A DNA stretch of 64,000 nt, from the NCBI RefSeq assembly GCF_016908875.1, contig NZ_JAFBES010000006.1, forward strand, positions 170,159-234,158, given 5' to 3'. Position 1 is the stretch's first letter; each line of letters opens with the position of its first letter. This document shows positions 35,863-44,863 of this stretch, in pieces. The notes under the pieces are model-generated. The model was given only the letters and a program-made list of their open reading frames with translations. It was not told the DNA's origin and made no database searches. The stretch comes from Bacillus ectoiniformans. Lineage in GTDB: Bacteria; Bacillota; Bacilli; Bacillales; Domibacillaceae. Position numbers and translations under genes: made by a program.

Positions 35863-37248
35863 TTAATCTTTATACTTTTTCTTCATCTCTTCTTCTTTTG
35901 CTTTGATCGCTTCTTTTAGCGTATCGCCTTCTGTTTCAACAGTTTCTTTTAACCCTCCATACGTTTCATCTAAATAATCATCAAGAATGTTATAACGCTG
36001 ATCAATTAGGCTGCTGACCTCTTGACGGGTATCATAATCAATTTGGTCTTGATCCTGAAAATAGGATGCCGCTTCGTTTAATCTTGTTTTTTCATCATAG
36101 ATCATATTGGAGAAATCGGTTTTTTGATTAAATAATTTATTGGATTTTTCATTTTGTTCATTAAACACTTTACTCCAGTTTTTATTTCCCCAGTTAAACC
36201 ATTCACTCCAAAGACGGCTTCTTTCATTTTTCCATACTCGTTCAAAGTCATCCGCAGAGTCCACTGTTTCAAACTGGCCGCCTCCCGCTTCTGCGATCGA
36301 TCTTAATTGCGATTGTCCATTTGAATCAACATCAAATCCGATAATATTGACAACTGCTTTGATATTGGAATCATGAAGGCTTTTAGCAGCTGCTACAGGG
36401 TCTCCATCACATGTTTCAATTCCGTCACTCACTACATACATAATATTTTGTCCGTCATTGCCTGCTTGGTTAAACTCATTCTTAGTTTCTGAAATCGCAT
36501 GAGCTAGCGGTGTCCATCCTGTTGGCTGAAACTTTCCTAAAGATGCTTTAAAGTCCGCTTCTTCATAGGGCTTAAGGTCATATACCACCTCTGTGCTTTT
36601 ACATGAAAGTTCTTTATCACTGTCACTGTTGCTTCCTTTATGGCCATACACGCGAAGCATGACATTGGCTTCTTCAGGAAGTGTCGCGACAAACTCATCC
36701 ACCTTTTCTTTCGCCAGTTCCATTTTTGTTTTTCCGCCTATTTTTTGCGCCATACTGCCGCTTGCATCAAGCAAAATGGCGACATTGGCATTGATGCCCA
36801 CTTCTCCATCTTCACCTAATTTCATCCCGCCTGGCATCTCAGATACAGCTGTTTGAATACTTGGATCGAAACCTTCGAAAAACTCATAATGCTTCTCATA
36901 ATTATTCCCCTCAGCCATCAGCTTCAAAAGCGAATCATAAATCTGAAAACTGTCTTGTTCCTGCACATTTTTTTCATCGAGCGCCCGATGAACCACCGCT
37001 TTATTGTACTTATTCCCAGCATATTCACCAGGTTTCTCTTTAAGAATTTCCTCCATGCTTGTAGCTACATCGGATGGATCATTGGCTTTTTGGCCATTGC
37101 CTTCGTTTTCGCTTTCTTGGGTCTCGCTAGACTCTGCCTTTTGTTCATTGATTTGTTTTTCCTCATCAGACCCGCAGCCTGTTAGCAGCAACAGCGTGCT
37201 GACAGCCAAAACCTGCCATGGTTTGTTGGTTAACTTCCACTCTTTCAA
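35863..37248 (-). CDS. Von Willebrand factor A domain lipoprotein
   Basis: 461 residues. A lipobox L-L-T-G-C with C25 follows a hydrophobic signal peptide, so the protein is anchored outside the membrane. A low-complexity E/Q/S-rich linker (27-60) leads to a helical region, then a VWA domain with an intact metal site: D161-A-S163-G-S165, a threonine in T-G-W-T-P, and S-D-G-I-E-T. The C-terminal ~120 residues are a lysine/glutamate-rich helix. Such lipoproteins bind partners outside the cell; the partner is unknown. The start is TTG at 37248, six bases after GGAGGAG. Confidence 0.88.
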   Translation of the reverse strand: MKEWKLTNKPWQVLAVSTLLLLTGCGSDEEKQINEQKAESSETQESENEGNGQKANDPSDVATSMEEILKEKPGEYAGNKYNKAVVHRALDEKNVQEQDSFQIYDSLLKLMAEGNNYEKHYEFFEGFDPSIQTAVSEMPGGMKLGEDGEVGINANVAILLDASGSMAQKIGGKTKMELAKEKVDEFVATLPEEANVMLRVYGHKGSNSDSDKELSCKSTEVVYDLKPYEEADFKASLGKFQPTGWTPLAHAISETKNEFNQAGNDGQNIMYVVSDGIETCDGDPVAAAKSLHDSNIKAVVNIIGFDVDSNGQSQLRSIAEAGGGQFETVDSADDFERVWKNERSRLWSEWFNWGNKNWSKVFNEQNEKSNKLFNQKTDFSNMIYDEKTRLNEAASYFQDQDQIDYDTRQEVSSLIDQRYNILDDYLDETYGGLKETVETEGDTLKEAIKAKEEEMKKKYKD

Positions 37249-37692
37249 ATGCTTCTCCTCCTAAAATAGTAATCATTCATTATGTATGTTCTTCTGGCGT
37301 GAACCGCCAGACATGAGTAATTTCACAGTAACGTAAAAAAAATCCCCCCACAAGGAACAAAGGATAATAGTTAAAGCAAGGTCGAAAGTATCACTTTTTA
37401 CCATTCATTCTTTAGATTCGGCAGAAATTTGTCGAAATCACCATTCTTTTTACACCGATCACTGAATATGAGATATTTTCAAACGACACTTAGTTCTTTC
37501 CTACCAAATACCCTAATTATTTCTAATAAAACATTATTTTTAGAAAAACTAACTTTTCATTACTCTTTGCCTATGCCTGAAATTGATGGCATCTCACTCT
37601 AACATTGGGTATACTGCCATTACTTTCAGATGGCTGTCTTACTCTGGGCGTGTTAGGATTTTAATGTATATCATAAGGAGGCGAACACAAAA
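37249..37692. other. Divergent intergenic region with candidate Spo0A boxes
   Basis: A 444-base gene-free stretch between two divergent genes. It holds a CTGGCG/CGCCAG hairpin (37292-37308), an exact 0A-box sequence TTGTCGAA at 37429-37436 and a partial one (GTCGAA after AGG) at ~37379. A promoter for the plus-strand gene must lie near 37650-37680, but I see no clear hexamers. Nothing in it looks coding. Confidence 0.35.
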
Positions 37693-38052
37693 TTGAGGAT
37701 ATTTAACTGGAAGGTATGGGCAATATTTGCTCTCTTGACAGCTATTTTAAGCGTAGTATATATTGCTTTTGCCGAAGAAAATAAGGGAAATAATGATAGA
37801 AAAACATATATGACGTTAAAAGAATATAACAGGATTGATATTGGGATGGATTATGATAAATACTTAGAGATTCAAAAAGCGATCCCGCAAGGAGAAAAAG
37901 AATTAATTAATGCACACGGTCAATACAAAATATACAGCCTCACCTATAAGGGAAAGCATGAAGCGTCATTCGCGACCATTTTTATTAAAGAATATACAGA
38001 TGGCAAAAAAGTGATTCATGATAAAAGCCAATTTAAATTGGCTGACGGATAA
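37693..38052 (+). CDS. Membrane-anchored protein with a DUF3862/SmpA-like domain
   Basis: 119 residues. An N-terminal hydrophobic segment (~7-27, W-A-I-F-A-L-L-T-A-I-L-S-V-V-Y-I-A-F) is followed by a small alpha/beta domain with M-T-L-K-E-Y-N-R-I-D-I-G-M-D-Y, the opening of DUF3862/SmpA-OmlA-like domains. Such domains face the outside of the membrane. The start is TTG at 37693 with AAGGAGG about 11 bases upstream; no ATG is available before it. Function unknown. Confidence 0.65.
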   Translation: MRIFNWKVWAIFALLTAILSVVYIAFAEENKGNNDRKTYMTLKEYNRIDIGMDYDKYLEIQKAIPQGEKELINAHGQYKIYSLTYKGKHEASFATIFIKEYTDGKKVIHDKSQFKLADG

Positions 38053-38055
38053 AAT

Positions 38056-38100
38056 AAAACAAGACAGGCCTGATATCAATCAGAACCTGTCTTGTTTTTT
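38056..38100. terminator. Bidirectional terminator between the DUF3862-like and NlpC/P60 genes
   Basis: A 13-bp stem AAAACAAGACAGG/CCTGTCTTGTTTT (38056-38068 with 38086-38098), an inner CTGAT/ATCAG hairpin, and a T run. It serves both convergent genes. Confidence 0.9.
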
Positions 38101-38106
38101 CTAGTA

Positions 38107-38781
38107 TTAATATGATTTTGCACCTAAGTAGCGCTTAGACCAATAAGAATCTTTTACGGAGCTGATCGTTACTCCTTTAGATGAAGAAGCATGAATGAAT
38201 TGGTTATTGCCTAAATAAATACCCGCATGAGAAGCACCAGGCTTATACGTTTCGAAGAAAACTAGATCGCCTGTTTTGGGTGCAGCAACTTTAGAACCTT
38301 TGGCATAAATGCCTTCAACCGTTCTAGGAAGCTGAACTTGTGAACTTTGATTAAACACATAGTTTAAGAAACCGCTGCAATCAAAACCGCTTGGTGTTGT
38401 ACCGCCCCATTTATAAGGAACGCCTTGATAGCTTTTCGCTTTCGAAATTAAACCGGATGCATTGCTTTTAGTCGCTGTTGCTGACTTAACTACTTGAGCC
38501 GCACCTAATTTTTTGTATGTATATTTACCAACAATTCCATCTGCAGCTAATCCATTGGCTTTTTGAAATTTAATGACTGCACTTTTTGTCATTGGTCCAA
38601 ACTGTTTATCCGTTTTACCTTTTGGGTAAAGACCCTTAGTCTGCAAAACTCCTTGAAGTTCTTGGACATCCGTATGTGTCATTCCGCTTTTTAATGTTTG
38701 ATCTCCTAATGCTGCGTGACTCGCAATCGGAGTACTTAATAGTGTTCCAGATAAAGCGACTGCCATAATTACCTTTTTCAT
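38107..38781 (-). CDS. NlpC/P60 cell-wall endopeptidase with peptidoglycan-binding domain
   Basis: 224 residues. A signal peptide (M-K-K-V-I-M-A-V-A-L-S-G-T-L-L) ends near A-S-H-A. A peptidoglycan-binding helix bundle (~30-92) precedes the NlpC/P60 domain (~108-224) with a complete triad: C135 in F-D-C-S-G-F, H185 in S-H-A-G-I-Y-L-G and H197 in F-I-H-A-S-S. It should cleave D-gamma-glutamyl bonds in the wall. GGAGG lies nine bases before the ATG. A TGTCGAA heptamer ~65 bases upstream is probably chance. Confidence 0.92.
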   Translation of the reverse strand: MKKVIMAVALSGTLLSTPIASHAALGDQTLKSGMTHTDVQELQGVLQTKGLYPKGKTDKQFGPMTKSAVIKFQKANGLAADGIVGKYTYKKLGAAQVVKSATATKSNASGLISKAKSYQGVPYKWGGTTPSGFDCSGFLNYVFNQSSQVQLPRTVEGIYAKGSKVAAPKTGDLVFFETYKPGASHAGIYLGNNQFIHASSSKGVTISSVKDSYWSKRYLGAKSY

Positions 38782-38937
38782 TTATTATTTCCTCCACTTT
38801 CTAACCATTCTTTTTATGTATTACCTTATACTAACAAGGAATCATGTCGAATCTATGTTAATCACATTACAATTGTATTAAAAATAACTATACCTTTCGA
38901 CCAGGTCTTTTGCTTCTTGTCATTATTTTCAGAAAGT

Positions 38938-38968
38938 AAAAAAGGATCCGCAAGTGCGAATCCTTTTT
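38938..38968 (-). terminator. Terminator of the MFS gene
   Basis: AAAAAGGAT-CGC/GCG-ATCCTTTTT arms with one mismatch and a 4-base loop. It sits 12 bases past the MFS stop codon and has a T run on the minus strand. Confidence 0.85.
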
Positions 38969-38979
38969 AATCTGTCATT

Positions 38980-40215
38980 TTAATAATCACAGGATTGAAC
39001 CTTATACCCCATTCGGCTATATTTGCCGCCCTTTGCCTTCCGTTTTTTCGCCCAGCTAATGCTAATTAGAAGGGTGCTGAAAATAATAGCTGCCCCGAAC
39101 ACATATGGTATGCCCATGTTAATATCAAACAATGTGCCGGCAATGGCCGGCCCTACCATATTTCCAATACTCATATAAGCATTGTTCATGCCTGCTGCAA
39201 AGCCTTGTTCCTCTCCGGCCATTTTTGAAACAAGCGTATTGATCGCCGGACGAAGGAGTGAAGCAGCTGTAAAGAAAAAGCTAGAGATAAACAGAATGGA
39301 CCAAAACCCTTGGGCCATTAATAAGCCAAGCATGGATACGGCTGCCACAACCAGCATCGTATTCATGACCGGAATTTCCCCAAATCTCCGCAAGACCCGC
39401 TCTAAAAGAAACGCCTGGACAATGACCCCAATAAGCCCGCCCGTTACCATTAATAAGGAAATATCAATTGGCCGAAAACCGAATTTAATATCAGAAAATA
39501 AACTGATCGTTGATTGGAAGTTTGCTAAACCGAAAGACAATGTAAACATCATAATCAGCAAGACAAAGTAAGGTTTAGTGACCGATTGAATCAGCTGCTT
39601 CAATAATCGATCTCTTTTTTCTCCTGCTGGTGATTGTTTCGATAACGAATCCAGATCGCGAGTTTCAGGCAAGAAGATCATCGAGATGACGGCAGAAGAT
39701 CCAGCTACCGCACCAGCCACAAAAAATGGAACTCTCAAACCGAATTCCGCTAAGAAACCTCCTATTCCAGGTCCAATAACAAACCCAAGCGACATCGCTG
39801 CTCCAAGTCGTCCCATGCCTTTGGCGCGATTGTCCATCGTCGTAATATCTGCTACATATGCCATCATCGAAGGAATCATAAAAGCCGCTCCCATTCCACC
39901 GAGCAGCCGCGAAATATATAAAAGCCATAGCTGTTGAGAAATGCCAAAAATCACTTGAGAAAGAGCAAATATGATTAAACCTGTAACAATGGTTTTCTTT
40001 CTGCCCACACGGTCAGATAAATCTCCGGCAAAAGGCGAAAAAATAAATTGCGCCAGCGCAAAGGTAGCAATCATAAAACCAAATGTTTTTCCCCCCGCCC
40101 CAAACTCTTGAACGATGGTTGGCATGATTGGAATGATTAATCCGATCCCCGTCATCGCTACAAACATATTTATCATCAAAATAAGCAACGGAAATTCTTT
40201 TGCTTTTTTTACCAT
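38980..40215 (-). CDS. Major facilitator superfamily exporter
   Basis: 411 residues, twelve hydrophobic segments. MFS motifs are present: D-L-S-D-R-V-G-R-K-K (motif A, between helices 2 and 3) and G-R-L-G-A-A-M-S-L-G-F-V-I-G-P-G-I-G-G-F in helix 5 (the antiporter motif C of drug exporters). It is a proton-driven exporter of the NorA/Bmr-like branch; substrate unknown. The start at 40215 follows AGAAGG by six bases; the longer open frame is not supported by a ribosome site. Confidence 0.88.
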   Translation of the reverse strand: MVKKAKEFPLLILMINMFVAMTGIGLIIPIMPTIVQEFGAGGKTFGFMIATFALAQFIFSPFAGDLSDRVGRKKTIVTGLIIFALSQVIFGISQQLWLLYISRLLGGMGAAFMIPSMMAYVADITTMDNRAKGMGRLGAAMSLGFVIGPGIGGFLAEFGLRVPFFVAGAVAGSSAVISMIFLPETRDLDSLSKQSPAGEKRDRLLKQLIQSVTKPYFVLLIMMFTLSFGLANFQSTISLFSDIKFGFRPIDISLLMVTGGLIGVIVQAFLLERVLRRFGEIPVMNTMLVVAAVSMLGLLMAQGFWSILFISSFFFTAASLLRPAINTLVSKMAGEEQGFAAGMNNAYMSIGNMVGPAIAGTLFDINMGIPYVFGAAIIFSTLLISISWAKKRKAKGGKYSRMGYKVQSCDY

Positions 40216-40387
40216 ACTCATCCTTCTTTCTATTATTACCACGCATTAGTCATACAAGTTCTCATAATGACCGGTTAGTCGCACGTTACAATCAGTGTAG
40301 CATAAAATAGGACGAAACACACCAACAATGCTTCGATTCTCGAAATATTAATTTTTGTCATTTTTCACACATTGATTGAAACGCAAA

Positions 40388-40411
40388 AAGACAAGCCCTA
40401 AGACTTGTCTT
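40388..40411 (-). terminator. Terminator of the 122-residue membrane protein gene
   Basis: AAGACAAG (40388-40395) pairs with CTTGTCTT (40404-40411), 8-base loop, with T-rich minus-strand sequence after it. Confidence 0.75.
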
Positions 40412-40420
40412 ACCTGTTAA

Positions 40421-40789
40421 TTATTTAGTTGATCTTTTTAGTAAAGCCTTTGCCGCCCCACGTACGACTAACTGTCCCATTATATAGCAGAACGAGACAA
40501 AAATAACGGCAAAATTTCGGCCGAATGGCGCAAACCACCAGTTGTCTGGAAGAAATAAACCTGCCAGCAAAAGTGAGCACAGGGTGCTAACAATATTTAA
40601 CCCGATCACTGCGCGAATCCTGCTTTTAACGGCTAGAGCACCTACAGCTATAACACTAATGATCAAGCCTTCTAATAATAAAAGAGAGTCGTTATTTTCC
40701 GTTGCTTTGATTTGATATTCAATATATAAAAATAAAAATGGCACCGGAATCAACGATAGGATGAACCAGATACTTTTAAGAGCTTTCAT
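40421..40789 (-). CDS. Small four-helix membrane protein of unknown function
   Basis: 122 residues with four hydrophobic helices (~5-24, ~36-57, ~62-80, ~90-108) and short loops, and a basic C-terminal tail (K-A-L-L-K-R-S-T-K). No recognised family. The loop W-W-F-A-P-F-G-R-N precedes the last helix. AAGGAG lies seven bases before the ATG. It is alone in its unit. Confidence 0.65.
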   Translation of the reverse strand: MKALKSIWFILSLIPVPFLFLYIEYQIKATENNDSLLLLEGLIISVIAVGALAVKSRIRAVIGLNIVSTLCSLLLAGLFLPDNWWFAPFGRNFAVIFVSFCYIMGQLVVRGAAKALLKRSTK

Positions 40790-40881
40790 GCGCCGGCTCC
40801 TTACTGTTTACTCCCCTTATTATAACGAACTTTTTCTATTTTTTCCTGTTGCAAAAGGCTCTTTTTACATTCGCGCAGATA

Positions 40882-43053
40882 TTACTTATGCAGCAGCTGA
40901 AGAGGCCCTTTAAAGAACTTTTCCATTTGGCTCGCTGGGATCGGCGGGCTAATCAAGTAGCCTTGTGCCTGATCGCATTTGTTGTTAAATAGAAATTCCA
41001 TCGTTCTTTGATCTTCAACACCTTCTGCAATCACTTTCAGTTTAAACGTATTGGCTATCTGGATGATCGCTTTCACTATTTCGGCATCACTTTCATTTTC
41101 TAGCAGATCAAATATAAAACTTTTATCTATTTTAAGGGTATGGATCGGAAACGACTTTAAATAGCTGAGGGAAGAATACCCTGTGCCAAAATCGTCAATA
41201 GATAAGTATATTCCCAGTTCGTTTAATTGAACCATCACCTCAGAATTGGCTTGTGATAACACACTGTTTTCTGTAATTTCAAGCTCCAAATACTCAGGCT
41301 TCATACCGGTTTCCGCTAATATATGTTTGACGCCCTCTACATAATCCGGACGCTGGAGTTCTAATGCGGATACATTTACTGCGACGGTTAACGGCTGATT
41401 TCCTTGTTCAATCCAAGCTTGATTTTGTTTACAGGCAGTTCGAAGCACCCAATCTCCTAGAGCGCCAATTAATCCAGTCTCTTCAGCCAGCGGGATAAAA
41501 ACAGCAGGACTGACAAACCCGTATTTCGGAGAATCCCATCTGATCAGCGCCTCCATTCCAATGAGGGTATGCTCTTTAAGGTCTACCTTGGGCTGATAAT
41601 AGAGAACAAATTCATTGTTTTCAATGGCTTTTCTAAGCTCTTGCTCAAGCTCGACTTTGTCTTTATACTCCTGACTTAACTGCTCATTATAAATAACGAA
41701 ACATTCTTTTTCTAAATTTTTACACCTCTGCAGAGCAATATGTGAATGCTGAAGCATTTTTTCAACATCGTTGCTAAGCATTGGGTAATGGGTGATTCCC
41801 TGACGGCATGTAACTGACAGAACATGATCTTTAATCCGAAACGGAGTGGTCATCAGGTTAGAAAGACCTCTGGATAGTCCTTCTAAACGATCAATGGAGT
41901 ACTCGGCGTCCGCGAGAACAACAAACTCATCTCCCCCTATTCGGTACACCTTTCCAACCCCCTTAATGAAGCTTTGGAAACGATCACCGATATCTTTAAT
42001 CAATTCATCCCCAATGGTAAAGCCAAGTGTGTCATTTACTTGCTTAAAGTTATTAATATTCGTATAAAAAAAGGCGAATTGAGCCGATTCATCTGTCTGA
42101 ACTCCCTGTAGATCCTCAATGAGTTTCCGCCTGTTGGGCAAACCAGTCAGCTCATCATAATAAGCCAAATATTCAATCCGTTTTTGAGCAGCTTCCATCT
42201 CAGTGATATCACTGATCGTAGCAATGGCCTCTACTACATACCCCTTCTCAATAATGGGGGTAATAGTAGTGTAAAACCACCTTCCGCTCAGCTCATACTT
42301 ATAGCTGACTTGCTCCCCTTTAAAGCAGCGGTCATATTGCTGGGTTAGAAACTTCGCTTTTTCTTCTGAAAATACTTCAAATGGTGTAAACCCTTCCATT
42401 TCATTGATCTCAATATCGATCCTGTCGAATAATTGGCCTTCTACTGAGGTATACACATATTTACCGGAAGAGGTTTTTTGCAATTTAAAGATAATGTTGT
42501 TAATCATTTTTAATTTATTTTGATAATCCAGTGCCATCCGTTTGCGAAATTCTTCTTCAAGCAGCTTCCCTTCCGTAATATCTGTTCGAAGGGCAATTTG
42601 CAAGACGATCTTGCCTTCTTTATTTTTGATAGGAACAATAGTCGTCTGCACCCAATAATTTGTTCCGTCTTTCGCTCGATTTTTAATTTGCCCCCGCCAG
42701 ACTTCACCGGCCGTTATTTGGTTCCACATTTGTTTAAAGAAATCCGGGCCATGGTAGTCTGACTTGATGATTCGGTGCGTTTTGCCGATCATTTCATCCC
42801 GTGAAAATTGAGATATTTCGCAAAAACGGCGATTTACATAAAGAATTTTACCAGCTGCATCTGTCACGCCGATAATGGTTGATTCATTCAGAGCGTGAAA
42901 AAATTGTTCATAATTACGTACAAATAACTTTAATTTTTTATCGAAATTGTCATACAGCTCGCTTTCTCCGCTGACAAATTGGTTTCTCAGGCTTTCTAAA
43001 TCTTGAAGCAGCAAGTGTGGCTGTTCTTCTAAAAACGGATCATTGCCCCTCAT
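40882..43053 (-). CDS. PAS-GGDEF-EAL protein (c-di-GMP turnover)
   Basis: 723 residues, no membrane helix. An N-terminal PAS domain (~50-150, V-I-G-V-T-D-A-A-G-K-I-L-Y-V-N-R-R-F-C-E-I-S) and a second degenerate PAS (~170-300) are followed by GGDEF (R-I-G-G-D-E-F, ~370) and EAL (G-M-E-A-L-I-R-W, E501 region; D-D-F-G-T-G-Y-S-S-L). Both catalytic motifs are intact, so it may make and break c-di-GMP. The RxxD product-inhibition motif is not visible before GGDEF. The start at 43053 follows AGAAGGG by six bases. Confidence 0.9.
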   Translation of the reverse strand: MRGNDPFLEEQPHLLLQDLESLRNQFVSGESELYDNFDKKLKLFVRNYEQFFHALNESTIIGVTDAAGKILYVNRRFCEISQFSRDEMIGKTHRIIKSDYHGPDFFKQMWNQITAGEVWRGQIKNRAKDGTNYWVQTTIVPIKNKEGKIVLQIALRTDITEGKLLEEEFRKRMALDYQNKLKMINNIIFKLQKTSSGKYVYTSVEGQLFDRIDIEINEMEGFTPFEVFSEEKAKFLTQQYDRCFKGEQVSYKYELSGRWFYTTITPIIEKGYVVEAIATISDITEMEAAQKRIEYLAYYDELTGLPNRRKLIEDLQGVQTDESAQFAFFYTNINNFKQVNDTLGFTIGDELIKDIGDRFQSFIKGVGKVYRIGGDEFVVLADAEYSIDRLEGLSRGLSNLMTTPFRIKDHVLSVTCRQGITHYPMLSNDVEKMLQHSHIALQRCKNLEKECFVIYNEQLSQEYKDKVELEQELRKAIENNEFVLYYQPKVDLKEHTLIGMEALIRWDSPKYGFVSPAVFIPLAEETGLIGALGDWVLRTACKQNQAWIEQGNQPLTVAVNVSALELQRPDYVEGVKHILAETGMKPEYLELEITENSVLSQANSEVMVQLNELGIYLSIDDFGTGYSSLSYLKSFPIHTLKIDKSFIFDLLENESDAEIVKAIIQIANTFKLKVIAEGVEDQRTMEFLFNNKCDQAQGYLISPPIPASQMEKFFKGPLQLLHK

Positions 43054-43190
43054 CTTCATCCCTTCTTTCATGCCGAAGTGAATGTTTCTATATCTTCGTA
43101 AGACTGCTAATTTTTGGTTGTGAGTCTTTAGTTTTAATGCTAAAGTATTTCTTTTGCTAATGCAATATGAGGAAGCATAAAAATGCAAAA

Positions 43191-43217
43191 AAGCTGTCTA
43201 ATTTTAATAGACAGCTT
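43191..43217 (-). terminator. Terminator of mscL
   Basis: A perfect 10-bp stem AAGCTGTCTA/TAGACAGCTT with a 7-base loop and a TTTTTT tract on the minus strand. It lies 12 bases past the stop at 43229. Confidence 0.92.
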
Positions 43218-43228
43218 CATACATTGGC

Positions 43229-43600
43229 TTATTTTTTCAGTAAATCCCTGATTTCTGTCAGCAATTCTTCCTCTTTAGAGAGAACAGGAGGGGCTTCTTT
43301 TTCTTCTTTTTCCTTGGAATACACATTATTAAATAGCTTAACAATCAGAAAAACAGAAAACGATATGATTAAAAAGTCAACAATTGTTTGAATGAACTTG
43401 CCATAATGGATCACTGCTTCGTTTACTTTAATCGACATTTTCGTTAAATCAATGCCTCCAAGCAGCAGCCCAATCAGCGGCATAATCATATCATCCACGA
43501 GAGAAGATACGATTTTGCCAAAAGCGGCGCCAATGATTACCCCTACCGCTAAATCCATTACGTTTCCACGCATGGCAAACTTTTTAAATTCCTTCAACAT
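43229..43600 (-). CDS. mscL: Large-conductance mechanosensitive channel MscL
   Basis: 123 residues. The first helix [27 protein letters not shown] is the TM1 gate signature; TM2 lies at ~68-90 ([14 protein letters not shown]) and a charged coiled-coil tail (K-E-K-E-E-K-E-A) follows. It opens on membrane stretch to release solutes during hypo-osmotic shock. GAGGTG lies eight bases before the ATG. It sits alone, upstream of the PAS-GGDEF-EAL gene. Confidence 0.97.
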   Translation of the reverse strand: MLKEFKKFAMRGNVMDLAVGVIIGAAFGKIVSSLVDDMIMPLIGLLLGGIDLTKMSIKVNEAVIHYGKFIQTIVDFLIISFSVFLIVKLFNNVYSKEKEEKEAPPVLSKEEELLTEIRDLLKK

Positions 43601-43708
43601 AGACAGGTCACCTCAAGTAGTTTAAATCTCTACTTACTATAGCAAACTCCCTGTCCTTTTGTCGCCATTTGTCATATTGAATTTGCTATTTAAGCAATAA
43701 TCACTACA

Positions 43709-44479
43709 TTACTTATAGCTCACACCAAGGCCTTCTCGCACATCTTGCTGAATGCCATAGGCTGGTACAGGATAACGCAGTCCGTTCTTGCTTAGACTAT
43801 TCATCCCTTCAATCGCTTTTAAAAGATCGGCAGGCTGAATCGCCAGCAATAGCTCGTCATCCAGCACTCCCCCATACCGCCGTTCAGCAAAGCATGGAAT
43901 AGATAAGCTTGGCTTACCCGTTTTCAGCGCTCTTCCCCACGAATCAGAACAAGAAGACTCTCCAACAAATCCCCATTCTAGCTTTTCGTAGCCCTTCCAC
44001 TGAAGTCCATTTAAAAGCATCATCATCTGTCCCGGCGTCCCATAAATGAGACAGATATCCGGCGGGTTTAACCTCCCCGAAATAAGCGGAGAAACAGCCA
44101 TCGCTTCAAACATTCCATATGGCACACAGTGCATGGATTCCTGGTGTTTTTTAGAATCCTTTTTTGTTTCAAACCACACTCCAGCCATTTCTTCACCAGA
44201 GAGCCATCGTTCATCTCTCGGATGGAGACCCAAAACCGTACTGCATTGAGGGCCAGCTAAGTCTTCTGCCGTCACTCCTACAGTCCACCCTAACCTTGCT
44301 GCTTGGGCGACTATTTGATCCGCAGTAAAGATCCTATCTGGTCTCTTGATTCGCTCGATCGATTCCATTTCTTCTTTCGTTTGAAAAAGCTTCATTCCAA
44401 TTGGAATGGTGCGTATTGAAATTAACCGTTTTAAGTTCTCCACAACTTGAACCCATTCCCCTGCCGTGATCTGTTTCAT
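43709..44479 (-). CDS. DUF169-family protein
   Basis: 256 residues, soluble. It shows the DUF169 hallmarks: P-I-G-M-K-L-F near the start, G-V-T-A-E-D-L-A-G-P-Q-C with a conserved cysteine, P-D-I-C-L-I-Y-G-T-P-G-Q-M-M, and S-I-P-C-F-A-E-R-R. Family members (also called ArCR) occur in many anaerobes and Bacilli; the reaction is unknown, though conserved cysteines hint at metal or thiol chemistry. ATG start. The downstream end has no clear terminator. Confidence 0.8.
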   Translation of the reverse strand: MKQITAGEWVQVVENLKRLISIRTIPIGMKLFQTKEEMESIERIKRPDRIFTADQIVAQAARLGWTVGVTAEDLAGPQCSTVLGLHPRDERWLSGEEMAGVWFETKKDSKKHQESMHCVPYGMFEAMAVSPLISGRLNPPDICLIYGTPGQMMMLLNGLQWKGYEKLEWGFVGESSCSDSWGRALKTGKPSLSIPCFAERRYGGVLDDELLLAIQPADLLKAIEGMNSLSKNGLRYPVPAYGIQQDVREGLGVSYK

Positions 44480-44525
44480 ACATTGATATCCCCTTTTTCC
44501 TCACTTTGAAATGATAAATATTTAG

Positions 44526-44687
44526 CTAGTCCACATCTTTCTCTTTCTTTAGGTTTAACCGCTCTTCAATTTGGGCGAAGCGCAAGTTTCTTCTCTTTTC
44601 TGATTGGAACAGGCCGAGCAATAATAAGAGCAAGAATAATGGAACAGAGAAGATGGCTGCTTGGATCATCCCTGATAATATATTCAC
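44526..44687 (-). CDS. 53-residue single-pass membrane protein
   Basis: A short gene with a GTG start at 44687, eight bases after GGAGGG. One hydrophobic helix fills residues ~6-27 (A-I-F-S-V-P-L-F-L-L-L-L-L-L-G-L-F), followed by a basic/charged cytosolic tail (E-K-R-R-N-L-R-F-A-Q-I-E-E-R). Its stop lies 46 bases before the DUF169 start on the same strand, so the two are probably cotranscribed. Function unknown. Confidence 0.7.
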   Translation of the reverse strand: MNILSGMIQAAIFSVPLFLLLLLLGLFQSEKRRNLRFAQIEERLNLKKEKDVD

Positions 44688-44823
44688 TGCTTTATCCCTC
44701 CATCCGCTAAAATCAATAAGAAAAACTACGTAAAATCAAATAAATCACAATTTTCTATTTATTATATTTTATCATAACCTCCCTGATGCTTATATAGGAT
44801 TGACATGATTTTTTTCACAATAA

Positions 44824-44850
44824 AACCAGGAGCAACTTCGCTCCTGGCTT
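44824..44850 (-). terminator. Terminator of the DJ-1/PfpI gene
   Basis: AACCAGGAGC with GCTCCTGGCTT (44824-44833 with 44840-44850), loop of 6, followed on the minus strand by TTTTATTG. Confidence 0.85.
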
Positions 44851-44863
44851 TTTCTTCGGTCAA

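Noticed and set aside
38845..38851. TGTCGAA heptamer upstream of the NlpC/P60 gene as a Spo0A box
   Set aside because: A seven-base match is expected by chance several times in this window; the eighth base does not fit.
43054..43188. 45-codon N-terminal extension of the PAS-GGDEF-EAL gene
   Set aside because: The AGAAGGG site fixes the start at 43053; the extension runs up to the mscL terminator.
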